DNA from: Valencia hispanica
Lineage: Eukaryota > Chordata > Actinopteri > Cyprinodontiformes > Valenciidae
Direction: 5' to 3'
NCBI GenBank assembly: GCA_963556495.2
Contig: OY747721.1
Location: forward strand, 27,172,649 to 27,236,648
Length of the DNA: 64,000 nucleotides
In this document: in pieces, positions 11,440 to 22,708 of the stretch
How the letters are laid out: each line of letters begins with the position of its first letter
How positions within the stretch are numbered: the stretch's first letter is position 1
The notes under the pieces: model-generated
The model's input: the letters and a program-made list of their open reading frames with translations, nothing else
What the model was told of the DNA's origin: nothing
The model's database searches: none
Program-made: the position numbers and the translations under genes

Positions 11440-12058
11440 AAATATGTAAATAATATGCAGTGAGAATAGAAAAATAGCGCGTTTCGTCATTGAGATCTTC
11501 ATTACAAGTGGGACACCTCTTGTGGCAGTTAATTCACGGTAGTTGCACAAAGAAAATATGCGCTATAAGCAGCGGAGCAGACAGCTAAAAGACGGTACTC
11601 ATTAACACAACTGACGCTCATATTTTTTTTCTTCTCCAAAAAGTAAATAAAAAAAAGTCATGTTAAACTTTAACTTAATAAAAAAAATATAATACTTATA
11701 ATAGGTCTGATAGTTTTGTGTTACATTTGGCAAAAAGAGTTGAGAAAGAGGATGAGAGAGATCAGCGTACCTAACAATGAATTAGGCTCATTAACAGAGT
11801 AAAAAAGACAAAAAAAGAAGAAACCGTAACTTATATACAACTTTAGCACCAGTCTACTGATTTTTGTTGAGAAAGATGAGCATGTTAACATGCGCTGGGG
11901 TTCAGAAGCGAAAGCATCCTGGTTACCAGACTGATGGTCCAGGCTGCTGTCGCGTCGGACCTGCAGCGCCGAGATCACCTGCTGTGAGGGGACAGACGTC
12001 ATTGATGAAATTCTTAATGATCAATTAATCGATAGTCGATTACTTATGCCCATCCCTA
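11440..12058 (-). mobile_element. hAT-like element, one end visible
   Basis: The right boundary at 12058 reads, inward on the minus strand, TAGGGATGGGCATAAGTAAT and then a run of ATCGATTAATTGATC. The same end appears at 13887 in the opposite direction. The left boundary is not clear and 11440 is only a guess. No transposase frame is visible. Confidence 0.45.
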
Positions 12059-12689
12059 ATCTAAATGTTATTTTCTCTATTTCAATAAAAGTGTGCAGTG
12101 CTACAAAAATGTGTAATTAATCCTCCCATGGGGGTTATACTTTTGGGATATATGGGGGGAAAACAAAACAGAGGAACTTGTCTGTTGCATGTTCACTATA
12201 ATGAACATTTGTGTGTGTTCCCATTAATTAATAGGAGGTAATAGTTAAAAGGAGAGCACTGAGTGGTAGTGGTGGAAATAAAACATATTGTAAAGGTGCA
12301 TCTATAACAGTATACACCATAAATAGTGTTAGCCATTACTGGAAGGCTATTTTTTGTAGTGTACAGCTGGGGTGAAAAAATCAAACACAATAGATGCAGT
12401 ACTACAAATACCTGGTATTAAATGTAACAAAATTAAAGCCTTAACGCTGGCAAACAGCGGCATTCACCCTTATTTTAAAAAAAATGTATGGAAGTTGCAT
12501 GGGGTTTGCGTCGGAAAAATACCTGAAACTTGTTTTAATTGGGGACAGGTTTTGAAAGTGTGATTTACAAATGAACATGTGCTGGTATTAATCGGCAAAT
12601 AGTTTCACTGTTTTGGTGAGGGAGAGGACAAGCCAGAAACAATATTAGATAAATATAAACTTTATTTGAAAGAAAACTTTTTCTGACTA
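12059..12689. other. AT-rich sequence between hAT end and Harbinger transposase
   Basis: No supported gene is seen. The part near 12660, read on the minus strand, includes an AATAAA-type signal that would fit the 3' end of the Harbinger transposase transcript. Confidence 0.35.
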
Positions 12690-13790
12690 CTGGTCTAACA
12701 GGTGCAGCATCAGAGCATCACGCTTAGCTCCCTCCCATTCCCTGTATAATATGTCGGTGCAGCAGCAGGCTAGGGGTCAGCCTCTGGGTCAGTCCATGCA
12801 TTTTCATATGTCTCTCCATGGCTCTCAAACAGATTATGTAGTGCACAGCAGGTCAGAACCATAGATCGCACCAGGTGGCTGTCACAGTCATTCCTTTTAA
12901 GAAGGCAACTCTACCTCCCCTTCAGCCTGCTGAAAGCATACTCAACGACAACACGGGTTCAGCTGAACTTTCCGTTGAAGTTAAGTTGCTGCTCCGTTAG
13001 TCGTCCTGTGTCATTGAATGGTTTTATAAGCCAGTCTTGTAGTGGGTAAGCCGAGTCCCCCAGGATGAAGTAGCCAATGTCCACGTCTTTAATCGTGATT
13101 GAATGAGTGCGGAAGAGGTTTCCATGGCTTGCCAGCTCCCACAGCGTAGAAAGTCTCAGGGCTCTTGAATCATGCAGGCTCCCTGGAAGGCCAGCAAACA
13201 CATTCCGGAATATCCCCTTTCCATCTACTACAGTTCCCAAGATGATTAAATGCCATCCTTTGCTTTGAAATAGCTTTGACTGAAATAGTCTCTGTGAAAA
13301 TGCTTTGGTGCCATGATAGGTATGTGGGAGCCATCAATAGCACCCACACATTGTGGCAGCCCCCAACTGCTCTCAAAATAGGAAGCCATTTCACAAAATT
13401 TTCACTCATTAGGAAAGTGCATTTGTTCAGGCATCAATAATGTCTCTGCTGCTGCACAAAAGTCCTTTACACACCTGCAGACAGTTGTGGTGCTGACCCC
13501 AAAAAGATGTTCGATGCTCCTGTATTCTGAACCTATAGCAAGTTTCCACAAGACAACAGCCACTTTCTTCTTCAGGGGCACACACTGGCAAAAAGATGTG
13601 TCCCTCCACTGCACAGCTTGTTGCACAGGAATGTGAACGTTGTTTCGGACATCCTGAAGTTCTCCAACCACAGCGTTTCCGTGAAGCCGGAAACAATAGA
13701 ATCCGACCAAAGAGATGCTTGGTCAAGCGTCCAGACTCCACAACCGTGGAGGGAGCACTGTTCCAACAGAGCCATCTAAAACAAGAAGTA
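12690..13790 (-). pseudogene. HARBI1-like (PIF/Harbinger) transposase
   Basis: Joined by eye across frameshifts, the protein shows ENFRMSETTFTFLC near the N-terminus, a helix-turn-helix region (LKKKVAVVLWKLAIGSEYRS, then GVSTTTVCRCV), and the three catalytic sites of DDE_Tnp_4: GAIDGSHIPI, ILGDSAYPLQDW and VVVEYAFSRLKGR. The C-terminal part (CCALHNLFESHGE) is also present. Length and order match HARBI1 and its transposon relatives. At least two frameshifts and three stops show that it is not functional. It could be host HARBI1, but the surrounding Harbinger Myb remnant and decay argue for a transposon. Confidence 0.85.
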
Positions 13791-13836
13791 TTTTAACATC
13801 CAATACTGATAACTTGCAGATGTAAACACATTGCAG

Positions 13837-13837
<1 letters not shown>

Positions 13838-13880
<43 letters not shown>
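13838..13880. repeat. (AT)n microsatellite
   Basis: An uninterrupted run of about 21 TA/AT repeats lies directly before the hAT end at 13887. Confidence 0.95.
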
Positions 13881-13884
<4 letters not shown>

Positions 13885-13886
13885 AT

Positions 13887-14130
13887 TAGGGATGGGCATA
13901 AATAATCGACGATCGATTCATTGATGATTAAGAATTTCATCGGACTTTTTTTTTTTTTACCGATCAATAAATGCATGTTCTGTTGCGTAGTGTGAGTTTT
14001 GAAGGAATGCAATTAATTTTGCTATGTGGCAGTGTTGTAACTACTAATAATAAAAAGTTGTTGTCTGGTTTTCTGAGCATCAATAATTATAATCAATAAT
14101 TTAACATCAATATAATTATTGATGACGTTC
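13887..14130 (+). mobile_element. hAT-like element, left end
   Basis: It starts TAGGGATGGGCATAAATAAT and matches the inverted end at 12058 for about 55 bases, up to AAGAATTTCATC. After about 13945 the sequences differ. The right end was not identified. Confidence 0.5.
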
Positions 14131-15860
14131 GAGTTTAACCTGTTTATTAAAGATATAGGGGCACCAATCTCATAAATGAGATAATTTTAATTAAACCAGA
14201 CTGTCAGTCTCTCTGAAAAGGCGTAGAGTTCGTCCGCGGGGTTAAAACAAACTTCACAGCACACACTGAAATAGCACAGGATACTTCTCATTACTTAAGG
14301 GAATTTATTAATGAAATAGGTCAACCTTACAGATTACATTTCATTCATAATTTCCATCTATTCTAACGCATGCAAAAATATAGACCAAAGTTAACGTCGA
14401 GGGAAGGGGGCGTGTGTGTGCGGCTGAGTGTGTGCAGCTGTGTGTGTGTGTGTGTGGGAGACAGCGAGCAAATGGGGGGGTTCAGCTCACCCCTTCAATG
14501 CGATAAATAACTCAAGCCTTATCAATTGGCGCGATCGGTTCACAAAGGAAGACAAAGGAAGACCGCGTGGCAATTCAACAAAGGCTAGTTTCATTAGCAA
14601 TGGTGGCTTGGACAAAGGAAACGGGGGTGACGGAGAAAGGGGATCTACTGAGTCCACGCGACCTGTCTAAACAGACATGCGCCAACCGCAGCGGACAATA
14701 AACAAACAAGGAAATAATACAATATAATATACTGCTTCTGGTTGCAACCAAAGTCAAATAATAAAACACAAAAAGCATGCACATTCAGGGTCGGTGTACA
14801 GCAACAGACGACCAAGAATAACAGTGGTTAACAAGTTGACATACTTATTTTAACCAACAGAAAATGGATATTAACCGTCAAGACCTCTCCTCTACCCAGA
14901 CCCAGAAGATATAAATCAGTTTAATCCTACGTGGTGGGGCAGCTCTCCACAGTCCACGACGAAGAACGTAGAAAGTGTCCAGTTTAAAGGAGCGGTTTGC
15001 GCAAAACCGAGGTCAGAAAAGCGGACGTCCAACTTTAGGCGCTGAGGGACTCAGGGCCGATTTCAATAAAGCTCAGATGGCCAGCTGACTATCTGGTAGA
15101 GGAAAGTCTGTTTGCTCGGCCGATTCACTTCGAAGTTTAAAAGGGAAGTTCTTCCTGGTCCAGCAGGTTTGAACGGAAAAAGGGAAAATGCTAGCAGTGG
15201 ATTAAAGCGTCTCCTAACAGGCACCGCTTGGGAACCAAAAGACGAAGATTTCAATATTCGCGCTGCTTTTATCAACTCTGTGATGTCATCACTGGCCACA
15301 GACCAATGAGAATGGGTCGAGGGCAGCGCAATGGGTGCTGGAGATGCAGTTCGTTCAGTGAAAGGATGCTGGGAGATCCAGTTCGTTCAGTGAAAGGATG
15401 CTGGGAGATCCAGTTCGTTCAGTAAAGGCCATAGCCTCAACAGCAGTAATTAAACACTTCACCACACGAGGGCGATGACTGAAAATAAAACCCACAGGCG
15501 ATTCAGTTTCTTGCAAGTTTCTGTGTATTTCAAAAGTAGCATTGTCATGAAGAGGTCGCAGCAAAGTGTGGCGTGGGGCCACTTTGACTAAAAAAACAAA
15601 CAAAACAAAAGGTCTCAGTTCACTGCCAACACTGCGAAGCTGTGTATAAGTAGTTGAACGCACTTCCAACCCTGGTCAGAAGCGGAGCATCCTGCTCTTG
15701 GTCTCAACCTAGCATAAATTCGGTGTTAGCACGGAGGAGCCGAGATGAACAACGAGCAGAGAAACTTACTCACCGATTACTTTCTGAGGGACTGGCCCCC
15801 TACAGACTGGTGGAAAAGGAATTAAACAAGATTTGCAGCAACGAAAGTTAACTCCAATCA
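14131..15860 (-). mobile_element. Retroviral-LTR-like region, no genes
   Basis: Read on the minus strand, the order is a tandem repeat (15347-15425) like a U3 enhancer, a TATA-like GATAAAA about 120 bases further on, a long leader-like stretch, an AATAAA near 14310 and TGGTGCCCC near 14160, which would suit a primer-binding site. This order fits an old LTR, but I see no gag, pol or env, no matching second LTR and no clear target duplication. A host promoter is an alternative. Purine/pyrimidine tracts and a (GT)n run at 14415-14457 lie within. Confidence 0.35.
15347..15425. repeat. 32-bp tandem repeat, about 2.4 copies
   Basis: The unit begins CAGTTCGTTCAGTGAAAGGA and is repeated without change at 15347, 15379 and, partly, 15411. 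In the LTR reading these would be U3 enhancer repeats. Confidence 0.9.
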
Positions 15861-16376
15861 GCTGTTCTTGCTAGCCCAAGATTACTTTGAACACATATCA
15901 AAATAACAGCACAAAATCTAATTTGTAATGTAATATAAAGATAGTTATAACTTTAAACAACAGTCACATTCTTTGTTTATGATGAAGAAAATGTCAGATT
16001 TTCTATTACCTGTGAATGAGCTATGTTAGCCGTTTGAATCTGCGCCGCGCATGAACCTTTGAGAACAAGCATTGCGTGTTCCTGTATTTCGGAGGCGTGG
16101 CTTGGGAAGGGAGCCTGAAGAAAGGGGGTTGGACTTTTTTTTTTCCAAAATACAGCTTGGTGAACAGTTTGTCCAAGATCTTCTACCTCACCTTTGATTG
16201 AAGGTTGTTTTTTTCCTTTGAGTGAAATATTTTTAATACATGTAATATTTGTAGCCTAATTGTGTTTTTTTTTATACCAAAACAAAACAATTCCTTTCAA
16301 GCATGCAACCCCCACTTTTTAGAGCAGAAGGTAAATTGGTCTTAGATGAAAAGCACTTGCATATCCAAAGCCTTCT

Positions 16377-17085
16377 TAAAGAGCTACTCACCCCAAAATA
16401 CTTTTTTTCCCGATAAACTGTATAAATGAGTGTCTAATAGTGCCGTCTACATGTCAGGTCATTATTTTTGGTATTTTAGTACATTTAAATAAAAATATGA
16501 ATTTTCTACCATAAACCATCAATGTTTGCCCTCCTTATGTTAAAACTCTACACGGCACTTGAATATGAATCAGGCATTGCCATAGAAAAGCATACTGGCC
16601 ACGTCCACCTTGGCTTGCAACTGCCCACGGAGAAGTGGGGGGCAGAGAGAGGAGAGCGCATCTCGGCTGGTGTAAGTTAAACGTTAGCAACTCCACATCA
16701 TGGCAGAACACGGTCAGGCTTTTATTATTTGTGGACATAGCACATCAGTGTTGCATTTTTTTACCCAAGAAAAAGGAGCTGAGGAAGAAACTGTTGGAAC
16801 GTGTCTTGGAACACCGCCAGCAAAGTAAGTTAAGTTAATTATTTGAGCGAAGACAGCATAACAATCACATTGCTGTTAGCCAATCAGAGACGAGACATTT
16901 GCATGTCGTGATTAATACGGAGTTGGACTCTTGATCCTGACGTTTCACCCCACCCACTCCTTCGACAAACTGCAACCTCCTGAAACAGGATGCGAGACAG
17001 AACTCTTTTCCTCATAAAACGGGTCACAAGGCATATAATTGGGCTAGAGATCACAGGAAATTAATTGAAAAAACATTGAGACCTT
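16377..17085 (+). mobile_element. Probable TTAA-type element with THAP-like piece
   Basis: The left side, after TTAA at 16376, shares internal sequence (GATAAACTGTATAAATGAGT and neighbours) with the element at 58187-59126. A short frame at 16740-16838 reads FLPKKKELRKKLLERVLEHR, which resembles the middle of a THAP domain. The right end is uncertain. Confidence 0.35.
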
Positions 17086-17349
17086 TAACAAAATGGGGAA
17101 ATTTATTTATGAGGGAAAACAAGACAGTAGTTACAGAAATTAAGTGATTGTGTAATTCATTTGAAAATCATGAGCTATCCCTATTTCACTCAGAAAGATC
17201 AAGAAACACAGAACAATTAAATAAATTTGAATATTATTGAAAAGTTTATTTATGTAACTCGTTGATGTTTTAAAGTCTCTATTGCAGTTAATTACGATGA
17301 TTGTCAGTTAACAGCTAATGGAAACATGATTTATGACATTTATTGGAGA

Positions 17350-18060
17350 CATTTAAGCTTAATGAAGCTAATTTTAATACCTGCTTAAAGGTTGCCATTT
17401 TCAAAAGCTACTTTTATTCTGACAAACAAGCCTCATCGGAACACATATTCTAATTTAGTGAAGATGACTGCATACCTTACCAAAAATGCCAAATAATAAT
17501 AGCTTATAGATTTCTGCCATCAGTATATTTATCTTCTGTTGAATCTGGGGCGTCGACTGTGGCAGATCATTCTTCTGAAAGCTCCAGAAATTACATAACT
17601 ATTTTACAGTTTTGCAGAAACAACTTTTCACCTGAGGAATGTTGTTCAGTGATTAAATGCTTGTTCCTTTCTTTTATCATAACACCTGAAAGAGGCAGAA
17701 ACTACTCACATATTAAGTATTTAGTGAAGTTATTAACAATGATCAGGTGTTCTAATAAATAAATAAAAACACCTGTCAATGTGTCCCACCTTGAGGTACT
17801 GTGCATAAACACACTGAAGCTTTGTCACTTTTAGAGGATTTCCACCAAAGAGCTTTCAGTTCTTAACCGGGTCTAGAGCTAGAACGACTGTAGTTCTTAC
17901 CTGTTTCTGTAAAAGCACAACTATGCTTTTTCCACCACCAGAGAGCCCAATCAGAACCACATCATTATAAATGTCTAATTTATTTATTGTTTAACTCTCC
18001 CCTTGTTTTAGTTAGTGTTTTTTTTTTTCTTTTGAAGGATCGTACTGCATGGAGACAATT
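17350..18060. repeat. Segmental duplication unit A, gene 5' part
   Basis: This stretch matches 63447-64000 in the same direction, for example at ACCTGCTTAAAGGTTGC, CTTACCAAAAATG and TTTTTCCACCACCAGAGAGC. It lies about 790 bases before exon 1 of gene A (in window order), so the same distance predicts exon 1 of gene B beyond the right edge. Confidence 0.85.
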
Positions 18061-18840
18061 TAACCACACCAGTAAAATTATTTACCACAGTATTCATTCA
18101 AACAGATACTATAATATAACTTTAATAATAGTTTATTAGCATTGTTTTGAACAACCAGTGGTGCTTGCAGACCTCTCATGTCTTGGATTTAAGACATTTG
18201 GGATTAAATCTTTGGAGGGTTTGTTCACTGACAAATTCATTCATTTGGTATTTAGCATGTTTTGTTTCGCAAAACAAATGGGACCTGGGTGATTTAGACT
18301 GCTATGGATATAAAATACGCTCAAACATCTGGCTGCAAATCATGTTTCTTTGATACTTATACTCATCAAATAAAAGGTTAAATTAAGATTAAAGTCGGAC
18401 CACCTTTCTTTAGAACAATATATTTTTTTTCTGAAACATGGAATCAAAATACCATACAAATGTTGAGTAATATAATTCTAAAATTAGAACTGTTATTTTG
18501 TCTAAACATGTGCCTCCTTAACTTTGAGTAATCGAGGCATGTGCTACTCAGTTTAATAGATGCATCAAGTTGTCCTACCTTTAAATGTTTTTGGTCTATC
18601 AATATGTGCTACCTGTGTATTTTCTAAAGGTAAGACATGGTGGTCACGCCGACGTACACCTCGGGCTCCAGGCGACATCTACGTGTGTATGTCTATAGTT
18701 GTGGCTCAGTAAATATCTCTGGCCTGGGACTACCTTAATAAACACCTTTTTCCTGTTTACTGCATGCTTCCATCGGTTCTAATGATCATGAGTATTTAAT
18801 AATGTTCAGATGAAAAAGATGATCAGATGAAGTGATTTAC
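18061..18840. other. First intron of gene A, 5' end
   Basis: This is AT-rich and non-coding, with no recognisable mobile element. It ends at the splice donor GTAAATCAC of exon 1. Confidence 0.6.
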
Positions 18841-18904
18841 CTTCACTCTCTTCCTTCACAGAGTCAATGAAGCTGGATTGTTCTCCAGATCTGCAGCTTT
18901 CCAT
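18841..18904 (-). CDS. Zinc-finger gene A, first coding exon (predicted)
   Basis: On the minus strand an ATG at 18904 sits in a strong context (A at -3, G at +4) and reads MESCRSGEQSSFIDSVKEES followed by E and one base. The exon then meets GTAAAT, a good donor, in phase 1. The main exon at 3211 also begins in phase 1, and joining them makes a Gly codon and continues as GEEQMFLIKEDPDLW without a break. The predicted whole protein would be about 625 residues. The VKEE motif continues the Lys-x-Glu pattern of the main exon. A non-coding 5' exon may lie further right; I cannot place a promoter. Confidence 0.7.
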
Positions 18905-19166
18905 CTTAATCTTGATCCTCCCACGACCCAAATGTTCTGGCTTTAATTAAAAATAGAGTTAGAGATGGAATCGAACACACTAAAATCCAGTAGATTAAAA
19001 TAGTTATTTGTGGACATCGGATGGATTTTGATCAGGCATCTCCTCAGCCACACGTTTCCTTGTGTCTCATTGCTGCCATCTGCTGGAGGCACTTGGCTCC
19101 TACAACATTCAGATCATTCTGATGTTTTTAAACGGGACTGGACTGAAAACTGAGATCTACATATGT
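18905..19166. other. Upstream of gene A exon 1
   Basis: I see no CpG-rich stretch, TATA box or open frame that I would call. A transcription start or a non-coding exon could be here. Confidence 0.3.
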
Positions 19167-20085
19167 ACAGGTACGTCTATAAAAAATTGAATATCTTAAA
19201 AAGATTCATTACACATAGAGTAGCATAGTTCAAGCCTTTATTTCTTGTAATTGTGATGATTTTTGGCTTTCAGATCATGAAAACCACAAACTTTTGCCAA
19301 AAATTATTGCAAAATATTGCAAAATAGTTCAATACTGAAAATTCATGGTTTCACACAATAATCAGTGAATTAGCCCAAAACACCCGTAAAGGTTCCTTGA
19401 GCCTCTAATTGTTCTCTCAGTCTGGGTCAGCAGAACACAATAATGGAGAAGACTGCTGACTGGACAGATGTTCGGAAGACAGACATGAAAAACCTTCAAC
19501 AAGAAGGGTAAGAAAACAAAAGATCATTACTAAATAAGCTGGTTGTTAACAGATTGCTGGATCCAAGCATAAGCAGAAAGTTTAGAAGAAGAAAAAAGGG
19601 TGGCAGGTAAAAGTGACAGGGATTACTGCAGCCTTGAGAGGATTGTCAAGCTAAATCTACTAAGTACTTTGGAGGATCTTCAAAAGGAGTGGACTGAGGC
19701 TGGAGTTAGCACTTTAATATCCTCTACGTCAGTGTTTTTTAACCCTGGTCTTCAGGGCCCACTGTTCTTCATGTTTTAGCGACATCTCTGTTCCAGAACA
19801 CCTGATTGAAATGATAGCATTAGCTCCTGCATGGCAATATGTGCTGCAGAAGCCTGTTAATCACTCAGTTATTCAGGTCAGGTGTGTGGCAGAAGGGTAA
19901 CACCTAAAATTAGCAGGACAGCAGGGCACTGGGGACCAGGGTTAAGAAACCCTGCTCTACGCCCAGACGAATCCTACACATGGGCTACAAATGTTGTATT
20001 ACTCAGGTCAAGTCACTTCAGAACCAGAGACAACATCAGGAGCATCTAGAGCTTCAACACCTAGGATTGCTGAAACCTATTACGC
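19167..20085 (+). mobile_element. Tc1/mariner-family fragment (5' part)
   Basis: The start (ACAGGTACGTCTATAAAAAA) is a diverged version of a terminal repeat common in fish, where CAGGTGCATCTCAATAAATT is the usual form. The inner sequence around 19440-19530 and 19975-20060 (GGGCTACAAATG, then CCAGAGACAACATCAGGAGC) also follows this family. It is interrupted by a hAT MITE at 19730-19954 and lacks its right half. Confidence 0.6.
19730..19954. mobile_element. hAT MITE, 225 bp
   Basis: Inverted ends CAGTGTTTTTTAACCCTGGT and CCAGGGTTAAGAAACCCTG are flanked by CTCTACGT and CTCTACGC, an 8-bp target duplication with one change. This is the size expected for hAT. It lies inside the mariner fragment, so it is younger than that. 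Confidence 0.85.
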
Positions 20086-20104
20086 TCTGTTGTAATTGAG
20101 TTTT

Positions 20105-20240
20105 TATTTGTTGACCTCCGCCAGGAGGTATGTTTTTGTGTCTGTCTGTCTGTCTGTGTTTTCAAGATAACTCAAAAAGTTATTGACGGTTTTCAATCAA
20201 ATTTTTAGGAAAAGTCCGCAATGGGACCAGGAACAATTGA
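20105..20240 (+). repeat. Dispersed fish repeat (CCTCCGCC type)
   Basis: The stretch has GACCTCCGCCAGGAGGTATG, then a (TCTG)n tract and AACTCAAAAAGTTATTGACG. A diverged inverted relative is inside the element at 28498-29847 (near 29560-29635). The family is unknown to me. Confidence 0.5.
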
Positions 20241-21641
20241 TAAAATGTTGGGGTTGATCTGACATGAAGTGCGTATCCTCCCACTGACCAGAAAGTGCAT
20301 CAGCGTCGTACTAATCCCTCCCAGCAGCCGGTGCAGCAGTCGGACTCCTGCAGCCCTCCACGTTGCTCCAAACCCGGCCGGAACTCGCAGAGGAGTGCTC
20401 CACTTCATGCCGAACCCACGGAACGAGCCCTCTGCGCCAAATACACATCGCTGCTTTCTTGGGGATGCTTCTCTGCCCAACATCCAACAGTGATTATCAC
20501 ATATGTGCCCGGACCGGATAACAATGCTGCTGGTGCAAGAATTGTAGAGAGTTACGCTCTGCTGATCAGGCTGTCCTGATTCTTGGGGATTTTAATTCAT
20601 GCGACTTATTGGAATACTTGCCCAAAGTTCAGCAATATGTGGACTGCCCAACTCACTTCAAACAAACTATTGATCATTTCTATGGCAACATTCCTGGAGC
20701 ATATAAAGCAATCTGTAGACCCCCTCTGGGGAAGTCTGATCCCAATGTAATCCACCTACTGCCAAGATAAAGGGGGGTGGTGAAGAGGTCAAAAACTTTC
20801 ACCAAAGAAATACATATGTGGACTAAAGCATGTAAGGAACAACTGAGAGACGACTTTGAGGATACAAACTGGGAAATATTCTTCCAGTCTTGTAAAGATG
20901 CTTATGAACTCACTGACTCGATCACTTCGTATATTAAGTTTTGTGAGGAAAATGTGTGTATAACTAAAAAGGTGACATTTTTCCCGAACAATAAGTCCTG
21001 GGTATCTAAAAATTTGAAAAACTATTTTAACGAGCCAAAACCTGCTTTCTGCTCCGGTGACAGAGATCTGCTCCACGAGAAAAGGAGACAGTTAAGAGGG
21101 GCCATTTTAAAAGCTAAGATTTATTAATAAAACAAAATAGAGGCAAGATTCGGTACAGGCAATGTAAGGCAGCCATGGGAGGGACTGAATATTTTAATGG
21201 GGAAATCCAGCAAAAAAGAAGTCAGCCCTAACATCGTTAAATTCTCTGTAAATAAATTGAACACATTCTATTGCAGATTTGATACTAGTGACTGTGAGCG
21301 AATGATGAGTTGTGTAAAAATCTTCCTACAGAACCCCCAATAATAATTAGGGAGTCTGATGTTGTGATAAGACTCTCCAAATTAAAACCTAATAAGGCTA
21401 CTGAGCCTGATAGTCTGAGAGCCCATCTGTTAAAAGACTGTGCTCAACAACTAAAAGGAGTTCTTACACAGTTATTTCAGCACCTTTTAAATGTGGGGAA
21501 AATACCTAAAGCTTGAAAATCCTCAATAATAAGACCAGTGCCCTCAATGATCTCAGGCCCGTAGCCTTAACATCTGTATTATGTAAAACAATGGAGCGGG
21601 TCCTTGTCAACTATCTGAACAATTCAGCAGCTGACATGTTA

Positions 21642-22013
21642 TGGGGCGATCACACCGGTCAGCGCTTCCAGGCGTCAAATCGCTCAAACGGACGAAAATT
21701 TATGCTTTAAAATTCAAACCCAACTGCTTGCACACTTTGTAGTCTGCGTCGGCGCGTCATGTCAGCACGTCAGCGTGCGGGCTGGGATTTCTCTGTTGCT
21801 AGTTGTTTACAACATGGCGGATCATGACGAGAGAGTGGGTGTCTATTAACGTGTCCGAGCAGCAGCTGTGTGGACGTGCTGATGCCAGCTGCACCGGCGC
21901 TTGGGACTTGGTCCGGGGCAGCTCGACGCCCACTTGATGCATAGGTACCACAGACATTGCATGTAATCTAGCTGCCCTGCCACCTGGACGCGCTGACCGG
22001 TGTGAACGCCCCT
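21642..22013. mobile_element. Harbinger-type MITE, 372 bp
   Basis: The ends TGGGGCGATCACACCGGTCA and the inverted AGGGGCGTTCACACCGGTCA lie between TTA trinucleotides at 21639-21641 and 22014-22016, the usual PIF/Harbinger target. It splits LINE reading ADML and DPRQFAYRSKRG. No coding sequence is seen. Confidence 0.8.
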
Positions 22014-22708
22014 TTAGACCCACGCCAGTTTGCATACAGAAGTAAGAGAGGTACTGGGGACGCTGTGCTGACTCTGTTGCAGGGCCGGATTATGTTAGCA
22101 GAGGCCCCTGGACACAAAATGTTCAAAGGGCCCCCTCGCAGCCAAAAAAATAATATCATTTAAATAGGATTTTCACCACAGTCTTGTAAAACTACATTGC
22201 TCATCTGAGGGCAACAATATCAAGACACTACACAGCGGTGTAACTCCCTTGCCTATGTAAACACATCCTGCTTGATCTCACCTCCACCAGGCCAGAAATA
22301 TCAATTCAGATTGTTCCATAACTTAATCACAAAAACTCACTCATACTCGTTAATTTTTCTTTCCTGTTTCTCCTCTCTCAAAGCGCTCCTTCAGTTCTTT
22401 TGCTTCTCAGCTCTTCAATGCTGCCCCTCTGTGTCTCTGTCGACCTTCCCCCTATTTTTCTTTCTTTTTTATTGATAAAAAAATAGTGCGATCAGTTTAA
22501 GTAAACTTGACTCATACTTTAAAGCATTTGATCATAAATGGTAAATGAATGCAAAGTAAAAACAAATGCTTTTCCTTTTATATAATAATGTGTTTAGTAA
22601 ACCTGTATCTGTATCTCTAAACTCCTGTTTCTCCATCCTCCTCTACTGTCCATTTCCTCCTCCTCTCCTGTTTTTCATAAGTAAAACCATGAGAACTGGG
22701 CTCTTGTC

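Larger units (their letters stand above)
6597..13886. mobile_element. PIF/Harbinger element with nested insertions
   Basis: The left end (GGTGCCCCTTTTCCACTAGG) matches the end of a 0.64-kb internally deleted relative at 39597-40235. The body holds the two genes expected in a Harbinger transposon: a Myb/SANT-like protein on the plus strand (6950-11325) and a HARBI1-like transposase on the minus strand (12690-13790). Insertions at 7135-9538 and 10047-11125 break it up. I could not find the right terminal repeat, so the right boundary is a guess, and the two genes could belong to two copies. Confidence 0.55.

Noticed and set aside
12690..13790. The host HARBI1 gene
   Set aside because: Frameshifts and stops, and the nearby Harbinger Myb remnant, point to a dead transposon copy.
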